Assembly: GCA_964473485.1 (NCBI GenBank)
Contig: CAYYPH010000002.1
Span: forward strand, 124,001 to 188,000
DNA: 64,000 bases
Origin: CAIVAT01 sp964473485
GTDB lineage: Bacteria; Bacteroidota; Bacteroidia; Bacteroidales; FEN-979
Reading direction: 5' to 3'
Made by a program: the position numbers and the translations under genes
Shown: positions 42,645 through 51,721 of the stretch, piece by piece
Numbering within the stretch: the first letter of the stretch is position 1
Layout: each line of letters starts with the position of its first letter
The notes under the pieces: model-generated
What the model saw: the letters and a program-made list of their open reading frames with translations, nothing else
What the model was told of the DNA's origin: nothing
Database searches by the model: none

Positions 42645-44198
42645 ATGCCTATGAGTCTTAGAGCAAAAACGACTGAATTAAAAAGACGGATGCACGAAGC
42701 CTTTCAGGGAGGCGGCGAGCAGGCCCTTGAAAAACAGAAAGCCTCCGGAAAAATGACAGCCCGCGAGCGAATCCTCGCACTTCTTGATCCAAATTCATTT
42801 CATGAGTATGATCTTTTCGTGAAACATGCCGGACAGGATTTCGACATGGACAAGAAATATCTTCCGGGCGACGGTGTCATTACCGGAACGGGGACGATCA
42901 GCGCCTGGCCCGTTTGCATTTTTGCCCAGGATTTTACCGTTGCCGGTGGTTCCCTGGGGTACATGCATGCCAAAAAGATCACTAAGATCATGGATCATGC
43001 CATGAAGATGAAGGTGCCTCTGATCGGGATCAACGATTCAGGAGGGGCACGTATTCAGGAGGGCGTGAACTCACTGGCCGGTTATGGCGAAATTTTTTAC
43101 CGCAATACACAGGCTTCAGGAGTGATCCCGCAGATCAGCGTGATCCTGGGTCCGTGTGCGGGAGGTGCGGTTTACAGTCCGGCCCTCACCGATTTTGTGT
43201 TCGTGGTCGACAAGATTTCCAAGATGTTCATTACCGGACCGGAGGTAATCAAGACAGTATTGGGTGAGGAGATCTCGATGGAGGACCTCGGAGGCGCCCG
43301 CGTTCACGCTGAAATTACCGGGAATGCCCATTTTTTTGCCGAAAGCGAGAAAGAATGTTTCGACCAGATCAAGCGACTGGTTAGTTATATACCCTGGAAT
43401 AACGAAAAGAAAGCAGAGGTTTTCCCGAAAAAATCCCCCAAGTCAAGGCAGTACAAACTTGATAGCATCTTCCCGACCAACCCCATGCAACCTTACGATG
43501 TAAGGGATGTTATCAGGGCCATTGCCGACGACAGCGATTTCTTCGAGATTCAGGAACTGTGGGCCAGCAATATCGTGATTGGTTTTGGCAGGCTTGATGG
43601 CCAGACGGTAGGCTGTGTGGCCAACCAGCCCATGGTGCTGGCCGGGGTTCTCGACTGCGACTCGAGCGACAAGGCCGCGCGTTTCATCAGGTTCTGCGAC
43701 GCGTTCAACATCCCCCTGATCACCTTTGTCGACCTGCCAGGCTACCTTCCGGGGGTTGACCAGGAGCATGCCGGGGTGATCCGCCATGGTGCTAAAGTGC
43801 TTTATGCTTACAGCGAAGCCAGTGTTCCCAAGATCACGGTTATTTTGCGAAAGGCCTACGGCGGAGGATACATTGCCATGTGCTCGAACCACCTCAGGGC
43901 CGATTTTGTCTTTGCATGGCCAACGGCCGAAATCGCCGTCATGGGACCTGAAGGAGCTGCAAATATCATTTTCCGCAATGAGATCAAAGCCAGCGACAAT
44001 CCTGATGACACCAGGAAACGCCTTATCGAGGAATACCGCCAGAAGTTCGCCAACCCATATGTGGCTGCGGCTTACGGATATGTTGATGCCGTGATAGAGC
44101 CCAATGAAACGAGGAATTACCTCACTCACTCACTGAACCTGGCCCAGGGCAAACGGGAGGTCACCCCGAAGAAAAAACACGGAGTGCCACCATTCTGA
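42645..44198 (+). CDS. Acyl-CoA carboxyltransferase (propionyl-CoA carboxylase beta / MmdA-like)
   Basis: This 517-residue protein carries the carboxyltransferase family features: KMTARERILALLD, GDGVITGTGTISAWPV, FAQDFTVAGGSLG, INDSGGARIQEGV, CAGGAVYSPALTDF, KMFITGP, and later VDLPGYLPGVDQEH and KAYGGGYIAM. It moves the carboxyl group from biotin to propionyl- or methylmalonyl-CoA (or the reverse in decarboxylases). It is followed by a biotin-carrier protein, but no biotin carboxylase or membrane decarboxylase subunit is in the window, so which reaction it performs cannot be told. Confidence 0.9.
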   Translation: MPMSLRAKTTELKRRMHEAFQGGGEQALEKQKASGKMTARERILALLDPNSFHEYDLFVKHAGQDFDMDKKYLPGDGVITGTGTISAWPVCIFAQDFTVAGGSLGYMHAKKITKIMDHAMKMKVPLIGINDSGGARIQEGVNSLAGYGEIFYRNTQASGVIPQISVILGPCAGGAVYSPALTDFVFVVDKISKMFITGPEVIKTVLGEEISMEDLGGARVHAEITGNAHFFAESEKECFDQIKRLVSYIPWNNEKKAEVFPKKSPKSRQYKLDSIFPTNPMQPYDVRDVIRAIADDSDFFEIQELWASNIVIGFGRLDGQTVGCVANQPMVLAGVLDCDSSDKAARFIRFCDAFNIPLITFVDLPGYLPGVDQEHAGVIRHGAKVLYAYSEASVPKITVILRKAYGGGYIAMCSNHLRADFVFAWPTAEIAVMGPEGAANIIFRNEIKASDNPDDTRKRLIEEYRQKFANPYVAAAYGYVDAVIEPNETRNYLTHSLNLAQGKREVTPKKKHGVPPF

Positions 44199-44258
44199 GC
44201 CCCTGTTCCTGCATTCATGGATACTGTGTTATCAATCTGTTGTAATTAATCGTGCACT

Positions 44259-44579
44259 ATGGACGAACCCCAGGATTTCACCGATTTCAGACTTGAAGAG
44301 AATATCTTTTACAGGACCACACTGACCAGGAAATTCCTTAACAGAAAGGCCTATCAGGCGCCCAATTCTAAGAAGATCACGGCATTCATTCCGGGAACCA
44401 TATTGAAGGTTCATATAAAGGAGGGGCATAAAGTCAAAAAGGGTGATCCATTGGTTGTTCTGCAGGCCATGAAAATGAATAACTTAATCCTGTCGACACG
44501 CAACGGGGTGATAAAAAAGATCTATGTAAAGCAGGGTGAGACTGTTCCCAAGCATCACCTGCTGCTTGAACTCAAATAA
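44259..44579 (+). CDS. Biotin carboxyl carrier protein
   Basis: This 106-residue protein has a C-terminal biotinyl domain with the attachment site QAMKMNN (Lys biotinylated) flanked by the barrel strands FIPGTILKVHIKEGHKVKKGD and GVIKKIYVKQGETVPKHH. The N-terminal ~35 residues are specific to this protein. It lies 60 bp after the carboxyltransferase gene, so the two should form one operon and complex. No OadG-type delta gene separates them, unlike the common MmdA arrangement. Confidence 0.9.
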   Translation: MDEPQDFTDFRLEENIFYRTTLTRKFLNRKAYQAPNSKKITAFIPGTILKVHIKEGHKVKKGDPLVVLQAMKMNNLILSTRNGVIKKIYVKQGETVPKHHLLLELK

Positions 44580-44682
44580 TTTTTTCGACTTTTTTTTTCA
44601 GGTCATGCAACCTTTTGCGACCCAATCTGGTCATTATGTATAAGGGCGATAACCTTGCCTGTACATAACACAAGTATTTAAC

Positions 44683-45177
44683 ATGAAAGTCCGTGAAATT
44701 GACCTTGGGCAGTTAAGGATTGCTTTATCAGACCGCTGTCCGTTTATCAGTTATGCCTGGCTGCGGGGGATCGAAGAGTCAGGATTCATAGCCGCTTATG
44801 AGGATATCGAACTTTTTGTCTTTTCTGACGGTTCTCTATCCACCAACACGCTCATAAAGCGAACCCTTGAAGCGGTCATTGCCATACTTCCACCTGCTTA
44901 CAGCGGCCCGATGCTGCTGAACAGGATGGATCCGATCAGTAAATTTGATGCAACCCGTAACCACCCGTTTTTTATACGTGCTGGCCAGGAAGAAAACTGC
45001 ATTCAGTTTCTGAAAAGGGTCGATCTCGATTACCGGGTTGCTTGCGCTCATTGCCGCAGGAAAGGGATCCGGCCGGGAACGTTGCTTTCCTTTATGGGTG
45101 AGAGAAAAACGCCCTGGAGCAACCCGCCCTCCCCGTCGAAAACAGCATGGCATTCATGGGTTCGCTCAAAGTCATGA
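44683..45177 (+). CDS. Hypothetical protein, 164 aa
   Basis: This 164-residue frame is unrecognised. Its first ~110 residues look like a folded alpha/beta protein (RGIEESGFIAAYEDIELFVFSD, LIKRTLEAVIAILPP), superficially like a nucleotidyltransferase. The last ~35 residues (after CAHCRRKGIRPG) are Pro/Ser/Trp-rich and do not look like a natural domain end, so a frameshift or a degraded 3' part is possible. It lies between the BCCP gene and engB. No function is claimed. Confidence 0.4.
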   Translation: MKVREIDLGQLRIALSDRCPFISYAWLRGIEESGFIAAYEDIELFVFSDGSLSTNTLIKRTLEAVIAILPPAYSGPMLLNRMDPISKFDATRNHPFFIRAGQEENCIQFLKRVDLDYRVACAHCRRKGIRPGTLLSFMGERKTPWSNPPSPSKTAWHSWVRSKS

Positions 45178-45272
45178 AATGCACGACCACCCGGTGTGTG
45201 TAAAAAATCTTCTTATCTTTACGATGGGGATTCCCAAACGGGGACCCGGGTGTAACCATTAAGACAACCAAC

Positions 45273-45917
45273 TTGCTCATTAAGAACATATCCTTTGTTT
45301 GTAGCAGCCCTTCCCTCAAATTTTGCCCCAGGGAGGTGCTGCCTGAATTTGCCTTTATCGGAAGATCAAACGTTGGAAAATCTTCTCTGCTCAATATGCT
45401 GACCGGAAGAAAAGGTATCGCCAAAGTTTCGTCAACCCCTGGAAAAACCAGGCTGATCAACCACTTCAGGGTGGAATCTGAAACAAAGGCCGGTGCAAAT
45501 GGGAGGGATCTGCCCATGCTGTTCACCTGGTTTCTGGTCGACTTGCCGGGTTATGGATACGCCCGGTTGTCGAAATCCGAGCGGTCGGGGTTTGATGCAA
45601 TGATCAGAAGCTACCTGCTTAAAAGAGAAAATCTTGCCCTGACTTTTCTGCTCATCGACTCACGGCATGAAGCGCAACGGATCGATCTCGGGTTCATGAA
45701 CTGGATGGGTGACCAGGATATCGCATTTGCCATAATCTTTACAAAGACCGACAAACTTTCGATGTCACAGTTGTATTCGAATATTGAACGGTACCGTAAA
45801 GCGCTTTCGCTCTACTGGTCAGAAGTTCCGCTGATTCTGCCAGCATCAGCAGTTACAAGGCAGGGCCGCAATGAAATCCTGGAAACCATTCGTGAAGCCC
45901 TGGTCGAAATTTCCTGA
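45273..45917 (+). CDS. engB: Ribosome biogenesis GTPase EngB (YsxC/YihA)
   Basis: This 214-residue GTPase begins at TTG 45273, since EngB proteins open with a short segment ending PEFAFIGRSNVGKSSL and no in-frame ATG precedes it. G motifs are GRSNVGKSSLL (G1), DLPGYGYA (G3) and TKTDKL (G4). EngB is needed for assembly of the large ribosomal subunit. The insertion around residues 70-85 (SETKAGANGRDL) is longer than usual. It is convergent with the acyltransferase gene on the other strand. Confidence 0.9.
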   Translation: MLIKNISFVCSSPSLKFCPREVLPEFAFIGRSNVGKSSLLNMLTGRKGIAKVSSTPGKTRLINHFRVESETKAGANGRDLPMLFTWFLVDLPGYGYARLSKSERSGFDAMIRSYLLKRENLALTFLLIDSRHEAQRIDLGFMNWMGDQDIAFAIIFTKTDKLSMSQLYSNIERYRKALSLYWSEVPLILPASAVTRQGRNEILETIREALVEIS

Positions 45918-45952
45918 TCCTCATACGAAAACCCTTTAACCCTCCGGACGTT

Positions 45953-46951
45953 TTACCGGCCCAACCTGTAGACCATCTCCTTGACCCATCCGGCCCATTC
46001 CTGGTCGGTGCTCGGTTTCCTGAAAGTGGTCCATGGAATGGGATCTCCGACAACGAGGGTGATTGTTTTTCCAAATTGCCGTGTCATTTCATCTACAAGA
46101 TAGAGCATTTCAATGTTGGCGCCGATTCCCAGCCGTTTTCTCCAGAAAGAGAGATTGTAAAACCAATTGGAATTACGTCCATCAACATAAACAGGTATAA
46201 CATCTCGCTGATATTTCCTGGCTTTTTTGATGAAGGTATTTTTCCAATCCAGGTCCCTGATCGCATATCGTTTGCTGATGATACTTGTGCGAGAAATGGT
46301 TACCTCATGTTCCGGGGCCAGTATTGGCCGCTGACCGTCATGAATTTCACCGTTCATCGCAAGGTGTCTTCGTCCCTCTGCCAGGATTGATTTCACCGGT
46401 TGTTTCCGTGAAACAAGACCTGCCGGGAAAAATGGTATCATCTTTTCTGAAGCGAATGTTTCATCGATCAACCGTGCGTTCTCGGTATTTTTTCCGTGCT
46501 TGTTGATCGGTATGAAAAGGGGTCTCAGACCAGGAACATAAAGCAAAAGGTCGTTTACGGGGAAGATAATATCGTTGCGTGCCCGGCCAAGCTCCTGCAT
46601 CAGGGCCATGCCGTCGAGTCCGCCCAGCGGATGATTGGCCACCACGATGTATCGGCCGGTAGGAGGGATGAGCGGGGGGGGCTGACCGGGATCGCCGGAA
46701 AGATTCTGCCGGCCGTCCTTTATCTGAACTTTCACCCCAAATTCACTGAGAATGGCCTCTACGAAAGGCAAACCAATTTTATCGCGGTGCTTCCAGATAT
46801 AATCGTTTACCGCCTCCTGATGGATAATCCGTTTAAGGTACGAAAACACAAATCGTGGGATCAGCCTGAGTAATTTCGGATTTTTATCGGCAAAAACCTT
46901 CTCAATATCGATCAGCTTCCGCTTTATTTCATATGGATTATCTGTGTTCAT
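45953..46951 (-). CDS. 1-acyl-sn-glycerol-type O-acyltransferase (GlsA-like)
   Basis: This acyltransferase of about 332 residues carries the PlsC-like HxxxxD element as NHPLGGLDG, then the PLFIPINKHG and FPAGLVSR substrate-binding blocks. I chose ATG 46951 (MNTDNPYE); 12 extra residues upstream do not look conserved. It is divergent from a GNAT/hemolysin-type N-acyltransferase at 47113. In Bacteroides the pair glsB (N-acyltransferase) and glsA (O-acyltransferase) makes glycine lipids, and this O-acyltransferase beside an N-acyltransferase fits that pairing. The assignment is by context and is not certain. Confidence 0.75.
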   Translation of the reverse strand: MNTDNPYEIKRKLIDIEKVFADKNPKLLRLIPRFVFSYLKRIIHQEAVNDYIWKHRDKIGLPFVEAILSEFGVKVQIKDGRQNLSGDPGQPPPLIPPTGRYIVVANHPLGGLDGMALMQELGRARNDIIFPVNDLLLYVPGLRPLFIPINKHGKNTENARLIDETFASEKMIPFFPAGLVSRKQPVKSILAEGRRHLAMNGEIHDGQRPILAPEHEVTISRTSIISKRYAIRDLDWKNTFIKKARKYQRDVIPVYVDGRNSNWFYNLSFWRKRLGIGANIEMLYLVDEMTRQFGKTITLVVGDPIPWTTFRKPSTDQEWAGWVKEMVYRLGR

Positions 46952-47058
46952 GAATGATCGGTTGACGTCAGAAAGAATGCCTGGCATCCGGATACAAAGG
47001 CCGGGCTGAAAAAAACCTGCTGATCACAATGCAAACTTAAGGAAATCCCGTTAATGCG

Positions 47059-47092
47059 TTTGACGCAATATGGCTTTTATTGCATATCTTTG
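47059..47092 (+). promoter_or_regulatory. Promoter of the GNAT acyltransferase gene
   Basis: TTTG at 47059-47062 and TATCTTTG at 47085-47092 are 22 nt apart. The -7 box lies downstream of the TTG at 47080, which excludes that codon as the start and supports ATG 47113. Confidence 0.55.
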
Positions 47093-47112
47093 TCAGCACA
47101 GTCCTTAAGGAT

Positions 47113-48081
47113 ATGGAAACCATCATCGATCCGGTCGACAAAAACCTGCTCGAGGCAGAGTTGACCGAATGTATTTTTCTCCGGAACACCAACAACGGAC
47201 GTAATAAAATTTTCGTTTTTACTGCGCACGATTCCCCTAACCTGATGGCAGAGGTGGGAAGACTCCGGGAGATAACCTTCAGGGATGCGGGAGGAGGTAC
47301 AGGTAAGGCGACGGACATCGATGAATTCGATGTCATGGAGGTTCCCTTTCACCAACTTATTGTCTGGGACCCTGTGGAACGGGAGATCACCGGCGGATAC
47401 CGTTTTATTCACGGGCGCGATATCGTTTGCGACAAGGGGGGGTGCCTCCACAGTGCAACATCCGAGCTGTTCAGCTTTTCAAACCGTTTTATCCACGATT
47501 ACCTTCCTGAAAGCATAGAGTTGGGGCGGTCTTTTGTGCAGCCCAATTACCAGCCCCTGGTTAATTTCAGAAAGGGTATGTATTCGCTTGATAACCTGTG
47601 GGACGGATTGGGAGCCATGATTATTGAAAATCCCGATGTGAAATATTTCTTCGGGAAGATGACCATGTATCCTGATTACAACCGGATGGCACGGGATATC
47701 GTCTTGTTCTTTCTGCGGAAATACTTCCCCGACGTTGAATCGCTGATGACTCCCCGCGAACCGGTGATATGCGAAACACCGGATGAGGTAATCGCCAGGA
47801 TCTTTTCGGCCGGTACTTATGAGGACAATTACAAGATACTGGTCCAGGAGGTGCGCAGACGGGGTGAACTTGTACCTCCGCTGGTGAATGCCTATATGAA
47901 CCTGTCGCCTACCATGCGAACCTTTGGAACCGCTATCAATCGTGGCTTTGGAGATGTTGAGGAAACAGGTATTTTAATCCATATCAACGATATCTATCCA
48001 CGAAAAAAAGAACGCCATCTTAAATCTTACATTCAACGGCTCTCCTCTCTGAAAGGGCTGAGATGGCGTCGCAGAAAATAG
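47113..48081 (+). CDS. GNAT-type N-acyltransferase (GlsB/OlsB-like)
   Basis: This protein of about 322 residues belongs to the hemolysin/OlsB-type acyltransferases: EVGRLREITFRDAGGGTG near the start, VWDPVEREITGGYRFIHGRD and a FYSMIFSSPF-like central region (ELGRSFVQPNYQPLVNFRKGM). It would attach a fatty acid to an amino acid amine, here glycine or ornithine, to start an aminolipid. Its divergent neighbour is the O-acyltransferase at 45953-46951, so the two may together make a membrane lipid. The start ATG 47113 follows the promoter. Confidence 0.75.
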   Translation: METIIDPVDKNLLEAELTECIFLRNTNNGRNKIFVFTAHDSPNLMAEVGRLREITFRDAGGGTGKATDIDEFDVMEVPFHQLIVWDPVEREITGGYRFIHGRDIVCDKGGCLHSATSELFSFSNRFIHDYLPESIELGRSFVQPNYQPLVNFRKGMYSLDNLWDGLGAMIIENPDVKYFFGKMTMYPDYNRMARDIVLFFLRKYFPDVESLMTPREPVICETPDEVIARIFSAGTYEDNYKILVQEVRRRGELVPPLVNAYMNLSPTMRTFGTAINRGFGDVEETGILIHINDIYPRKKERHLKSYIQRLSSLKGLRWRRRK

Positions 48082-48086
48082 AAAAA

Positions 48087-48168
48087 CCCCTTTCGTTGTT
48101 TATCCCCGCTTCATTGAATGCCTGCACCGGTGGGTGCGATCATCAGGGATGTTGGACTACGAAAGGGG
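48087..48168 (-). terminator. Long structured terminator after rpsT
   Basis: On the minus strand, CCCCTTTCGT and ACGAAAGGGG bracket a ~60-nt apical part and are followed by TTTTT. The apical part contains a smaller GCACC/GGTGC hairpin. The stem occurs downstream of rpsT and also follows the + strand GNAT gene, so it could serve both strands. The length of the apical part is unusual for a simple terminator. Confidence 0.55.
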
Positions 48169-48191
48169 CTGAACCCCGCTGGTGCAAACTG

Positions 48192-48458
48192 TCAGACAGT
48201 GGCAACTGCAGGTGCTAAAGCCTTCTTCATCAGTTTTCTCTTGAGATTCGATGCTTTGTTCTTATGAATGACATTCTTCTTGGCCAGTTTGTCAATTTGC
48301 GACAGGACCTTCGGCAGGTCTTTTACGACGGTTTCCGTGTTTTCTTCCTCACGCAGTTTTTTCACCGCGTTGCGAACTGTACGACCCTGGTAACGGTTTA
48401 ATGTTCGTTTTGTTTTGGTACTGCGAATGCGCTTTTCTGAACTCTTGTGATTGGCCAT
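48192..48458 (-). CDS. rpsT: 30S ribosomal protein S20
   Basis: This ~88-residue basic protein starts at MANHKSSEKRIRSTKTKRT, the S20 N-terminus; the frame runs further upstream, but those bases include the promoter. It has the helical, Lys/Arg-rich pattern of S20 (RYQGRTVRNAVKKLR, KKNVIHKNKASNLKRKLMKK). It binds 16S rRNA early in 30S assembly. It has its own promoter and its own terminator. Confidence 0.95.
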   Translation of the reverse strand: MANHKSSEKRIRSTKTKRTLNRYQGRTVRNAVKKLREEENTETVVKDLPKVLSQIDKLAKKNVIHKNKASNLKRKLMKKALAPAVATV

Positions 48459-48485
48459 GATTAATGTTGATTTCAAATTGGGGTG

Positions 48486-48517
48486 CAAAGATACAACCTT
48501 CTACTGAATTAACCAAA
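48486..48517 (-). promoter_or_regulatory. rpsT promoter
   Basis: Minus strand TTTG (48514-48517), 20 nt, then TATCTTTG (48486-48493): a near-consensus Bacteroidota promoter, 27 bp before the rpsT ATG. Confidence 0.75.
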
Positions 48518-48598
48518 TATTCCGGAGTCCTGAATTAATCATTCACCTGCGAAGATCTTTCGCCGGTAATGAATATTGACAGGTTTCAGAGACGGTTG

Positions 48599-49045
48599 TT
48601 ACTCAGTGGCAGGTGCAATGGGTTCGGCAGCAGGGGCGGCAGTCTTGTTTGCCGGTTTTTTAGGAGCCTTCTTTGTCTTTCCAACTGCAGATTTTTTTGC
48701 TGCTGGTTTTTTTGTAGGTACAACCGGGGCCGGTGCCTCAACCGGTTGCAGAACCGGGGTGTTTTTTTTGGCTTTCGGGGCCTTCGGACTGGCTTTTTTG
48801 CCTTTTTTCCGGGTCTTGGGTTCGGGTTTTACATCCGTGGTTTTGGCTTCACTCTTGGGTCTTCCCGGTTTCCGGCCACTCTTTTTTGCAGGTTTCTCTT
48901 CAGTGGCTTTCACCTGCTCGGAGGTATCGAGTTTCTTCAGGATATTCCTGATCTCAATAACGTAATTTTCCGCGTCGGCCAACTCCATTTCATAATGATT
49001 TTTCAGGAATTCAAGTTCGTTTTCACTGAATTTGATGGATTTCAT
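48599..49045 (-). CDS. Histone H1-like protein with AT-hook
   Basis: This 148-residue protein has a short folded helical N-terminus (FSENELEFLKNHYEMELADAENYVIEIRNIL-type, about 40 residues) and a long Lys/Pro/Ala-rich tail. An AT-hook motif, GRKPGRPKSE, follows the N-terminal part, and the tail (KKAPKKPANKTAAPA) resembles histone H1 C-termini. It is likely to bind AT-rich DNA in the nucleoid. It lies between rpsT and mutS2 on the same strand. Confidence 0.75.
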   Translation of the reverse strand: MKSIKFSENELEFLKNHYEMELADAENYVIEIRNILKKLDTSEQVKATEEKPAKKSGRKPGRPKSEAKTTDVKPEPKTRKKGKKASPKAPKAKKNTPVLQPVEAPAPVVPTKKPAAKKSAVGKTKKAPKKPANKTAAPAAEPIAPATE

Positions 49046-49113
49046 AGTGATCCGTTTTGGTTAAAAGTGTGTAAATGTAAAGAAATATTTTAATACATAT
49101 AACTCTGAACAGA

Positions 49114-51615
49114 TTATTGTCTTAATCGTACTTCGGTGATCCCGGCTCCTCCCTGTTCTATTGCTGCATCGGTGGCCGATTTCACCTCTTTTCTCGTCCT
49201 GAGGTAATTGCGCGTAACCTGTCGCAGGATGCCGTTGCCTTTGCCATGCAATATCCTTACCTCGGGGATTGAGAGCAATACCGCATCGTCGATGTAACGC
49301 TGCAGATCGGAAAGCGCCTCCTCGGCCCTCTTTCCGCGGAGGTCGAGGGTTAGCGAGAATCCGGTCAGTTTCCGGTGAAGGTCATCAATATAGTTTTGAA
49401 AACGATGGGGTGGTGCTTTGCTCCCGACCAGGTCGGAACTGATCGGCGGTTTTTTTTCATCCGCCAACACAGGATTCACCTGATGTGTTTCCGCAGGCTC
49501 GTCATTACGGGTATCAAGAAGTTTTTGTTTTGTTTCGTTCAGCAGTTCGCGTGCTGCCTTGGTTTTCTCCTTTTCTGCCTGCGACTCCCTGATTTCCCTG
49601 ATGGTTTTTTCGATAATCCTGTTCGAATCGCTCAATAACCTGCGGGCCTCCTCCCTGGCCTGGTCGAGTATCTCCTTTTTTTTCAGGTTCAGGTCGGTCG
49701 TAAGTTTTTCATATTTACCGATCAACTCTGCCAGAAACTCATCCGCCATTTTCAGTGTGACCGATTGCTGCCCGATTTCCCGCTTTTCAACCTCCAGGTT
49801 CTGCAACTCCCTGTCAAAATCAAGCTGGCTTCTCCCCGTCTTTTGCCTTGCCTGCTGCAGAATTTCCTCCGGGAATCCGATGTCGTGCGCGATCTCGAAA
49901 GCAAAAGAACTTCCGGGTTTGCCGATAAGTAGCTGGTAGAGCGGCTTCAGTCGGTTCAGGTCGAAAAGCATGGCGCCGTTGACAATGCCCGGCTCGCGAC
50001 CGGCCAGAAGTTTCAGATTGGAGTAATGGGTGGTTACGACCCCCCATGCGCCTTTGCTGTTCAGCGCCTCAAGCGTGGCTTCTGCAATGGCACCTCCCAG
50101 CGAAGGGTCTGTACCCGTTCCAAGTTCATCGATCAGAAAAAGTGAACTGTTGGTGACATTTTCAACGAAATATTTCAGGTTTTTTAACTTGGAAGTATAT
50201 GTGCTCAGATCATTGTCGATCGATTGTTCATCACCTATGTCGATCAGGATTTGCCTGAAAATGCAAAACTCGCTGTCTTCCTGCACCGGTGGAAGAAGTC
50301 CGCATTGGAACAGGTACTGGACCAGACCTGTGGTTTTCAGACAAACCGACTTTCCTCCGGCATTCGGTCCCGAGATGATCAGGATCCGCTGATCGTGTTG
50401 TAACTGAAGGTCGAGTGGTACAATCTTTTTACCCTGTCGCTGCAAGTGCTGCATTAACAGCGGATGCCTTGCCTTTGACCACCTGAATCCAACCGGCTGA
50501 TCGGAAACCTTATCAGTGTTGATATATGGATTCACCCCTTCGATGTCGATGGCATAACGGGCTTTGGCACGAATGAAGTCCATATGGCCGAGGAACTGGT
50601 AATCACCAAGCAGCGATTCAATGTCGGTTCTTATGCGGTCGGTCATCAGGGTGAGAATCCTGATGATTTCACGACGTTCGGCGTATTCGATTTCCCGTAT
50701 CTCGTTGTTGGTTTCGAAAATATCGGCAGGTTCAATATATACAGTCTGGCCCGTTGAGGATTCGTCATGTACGAATCCCTGTATTTTTCTCTTGTGTGCG
50801 CTGACCATCGGGATCACCAATCGACCATTCCTGATGGTCACTTCGGCGTCGTCGGGGGTCCAGCCGGATTGCTTTGCGGTTTTGAAACTCTGCAAAACAC
50901 GCCTTTCTACCGCAGCCATCTTCTCTTTTTTCTCACGCCTCAGCCTCTGCAGCTCCGGCGAAGCATTGTCCCTGATCCCAGTCTTCTCGTCCAGAATGCG
51001 GTCAACCTGGCTGATCACATCCGGGGCAGGATTTAAAAGAAACGCAAAAGACTCCCGGTCAAACGACCAGGGTTGTCCGCTTTTCACATGTTTAATCCGC
51101 TTATGTTGTACCGTTGATTGTTCCGGATTCTCATTTGCTGAATGTTTTACCTTCGACTGGTGTCTAAGGTCCGGATGTGTTAAACCTGCACCGGCAGCAT
51201 CTACGTGATTTTCACGGGGATCTGTTGAATGCGCTGTAAATCCTGGTATGCGACCGGCCAGCCTGGGATATTTTACAGCCCTGGCGAGCAGAAATTGTTT
51301 CAGGTTAAGAATGGTGATGAGCGAAAGACGAAGCTCTGACAACTGCTCAGGTTCCATGTAAGTTCCGGGTATCCTTATCCTGAGTAGTTCATCGGTTAGG
51401 TCGTAGTAGTCCTGCGACGGAAGAGGTTCCCCGGATAAAAGGATCTCTTTCATTTCGGTGGTCTCTGCAAGCCATCCGCGGATGATTTCGACATCGTCGG
51501 AGAAATGGACCTCGTCAACACGCTGCTGGCCTGCCAATGAAAGGCATAGGGATTTTAGAATCTTCCGGATTTCGCCGAAACCAAGTTTATCTTCAAATGA
51601 GACCGGATATAACAT
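49114..51615 (-). CDS. mutS2: Endonuclease MutS2
   Basis: This 833-residue protein has an MutS core with ATPase motifs: Walker A ISGPNAGGKSVCLKTTG, LSTYTSKLKNL and IDELGTGTDPSLGGAI. It also has a long coiled-coil region (about residues 520-620) and a C-terminal Smr domain with LDLRGKRAEEAL and RILHGKGNGILR. MutS2 proteins act in recombination control and in resolving stalled, collided ribosomes. An insertion of about 80 residues between the first and central domains (SKVKHSANENPEQSTVQHK) is low-complexity. Confidence 0.92.
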   Translation of the reverse strand: MLYPVSFEDKLGFGEIRKILKSLCLSLAGQQRVDEVHFSDDVEIIRGWLAETTEMKEILLSGEPLPSQDYYDLTDELLRIRIPGTYMEPEQLSELRLSLITILNLKQFLLARAVKYPRLAGRIPGFTAHSTDPRENHVDAAGAGLTHPDLRHQSKVKHSANENPEQSTVQHKRIKHVKSGQPWSFDRESFAFLLNPAPDVISQVDRILDEKTGIRDNASPELQRLRREKKEKMAAVERRVLQSFKTAKQSGWTPDDAEVTIRNGRLVIPMVSAHKRKIQGFVHDESSTGQTVYIEPADIFETNNEIREIEYAERREIIRILTLMTDRIRTDIESLLGDYQFLGHMDFIRAKARYAIDIEGVNPYINTDKVSDQPVGFRWSKARHPLLMQHLQRQGKKIVPLDLQLQHDQRILIISGPNAGGKSVCLKTTGLVQYLFQCGLLPPVQEDSEFCIFRQILIDIGDEQSIDNDLSTYTSKLKNLKYFVENVTNSSLFLIDELGTGTDPSLGGAIAEATLEALNSKGAWGVVTTHYSNLKLLAGREPGIVNGAMLFDLNRLKPLYQLLIGKPGSSFAFEIAHDIGFPEEILQQARQKTGRSQLDFDRELQNLEVEKREIGQQSVTLKMADEFLAELIGKYEKLTTDLNLKKKEILDQAREEARRLLSDSNRIIEKTIREIRESQAEKEKTKAARELLNETKQKLLDTRNDEPAETHQVNPVLADEKKPPISSDLVGSKAPPHRFQNYIDDLHRKLTGFSLTLDLRGKRAEEALSDLQRYIDDAVLLSIPEVRILHGKGNGILRQVTRNYLRTRKEVKSATDAAIEQGGAGITEVRLRQ

Positions 51616-51658
51616 AATGATGCAAAATTATAAATATTCAGGGATTTGATTTTTTTTG

Positions 51659-51666
51659 TAAATTTG
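51659..51666 (+). promoter_or_regulatory. -7 box upstream of nifJ
   Basis: TAAATTTG fits TAnnTTTG and lies 55 bp before the nifJ start. A TTTG lies only 10 nt upstream, so the -33 element is not resolved. Confidence 0.45.
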
Positions 51667-51721
51667 CATCTTGTTACAAAATTCACAACACGGCAATTAA
51701 GTAATTCAAATTCAACATATT

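Noticed and set aside
44683..45177. Nucleotidyltransferase call for the 164-aa frame
   Set aside because: No catalytic GSxAxG...DxD pattern is present, and the C-terminal part does not look like a folded domain.
48569..49093. Long plus-strand frames antisense to the AT-hook gene
   Set aside because: Their Phe/Gly/Arg/Cys-rich sequence is the expected shadow of the Lys/Pro/Ala repeats on the other strand.
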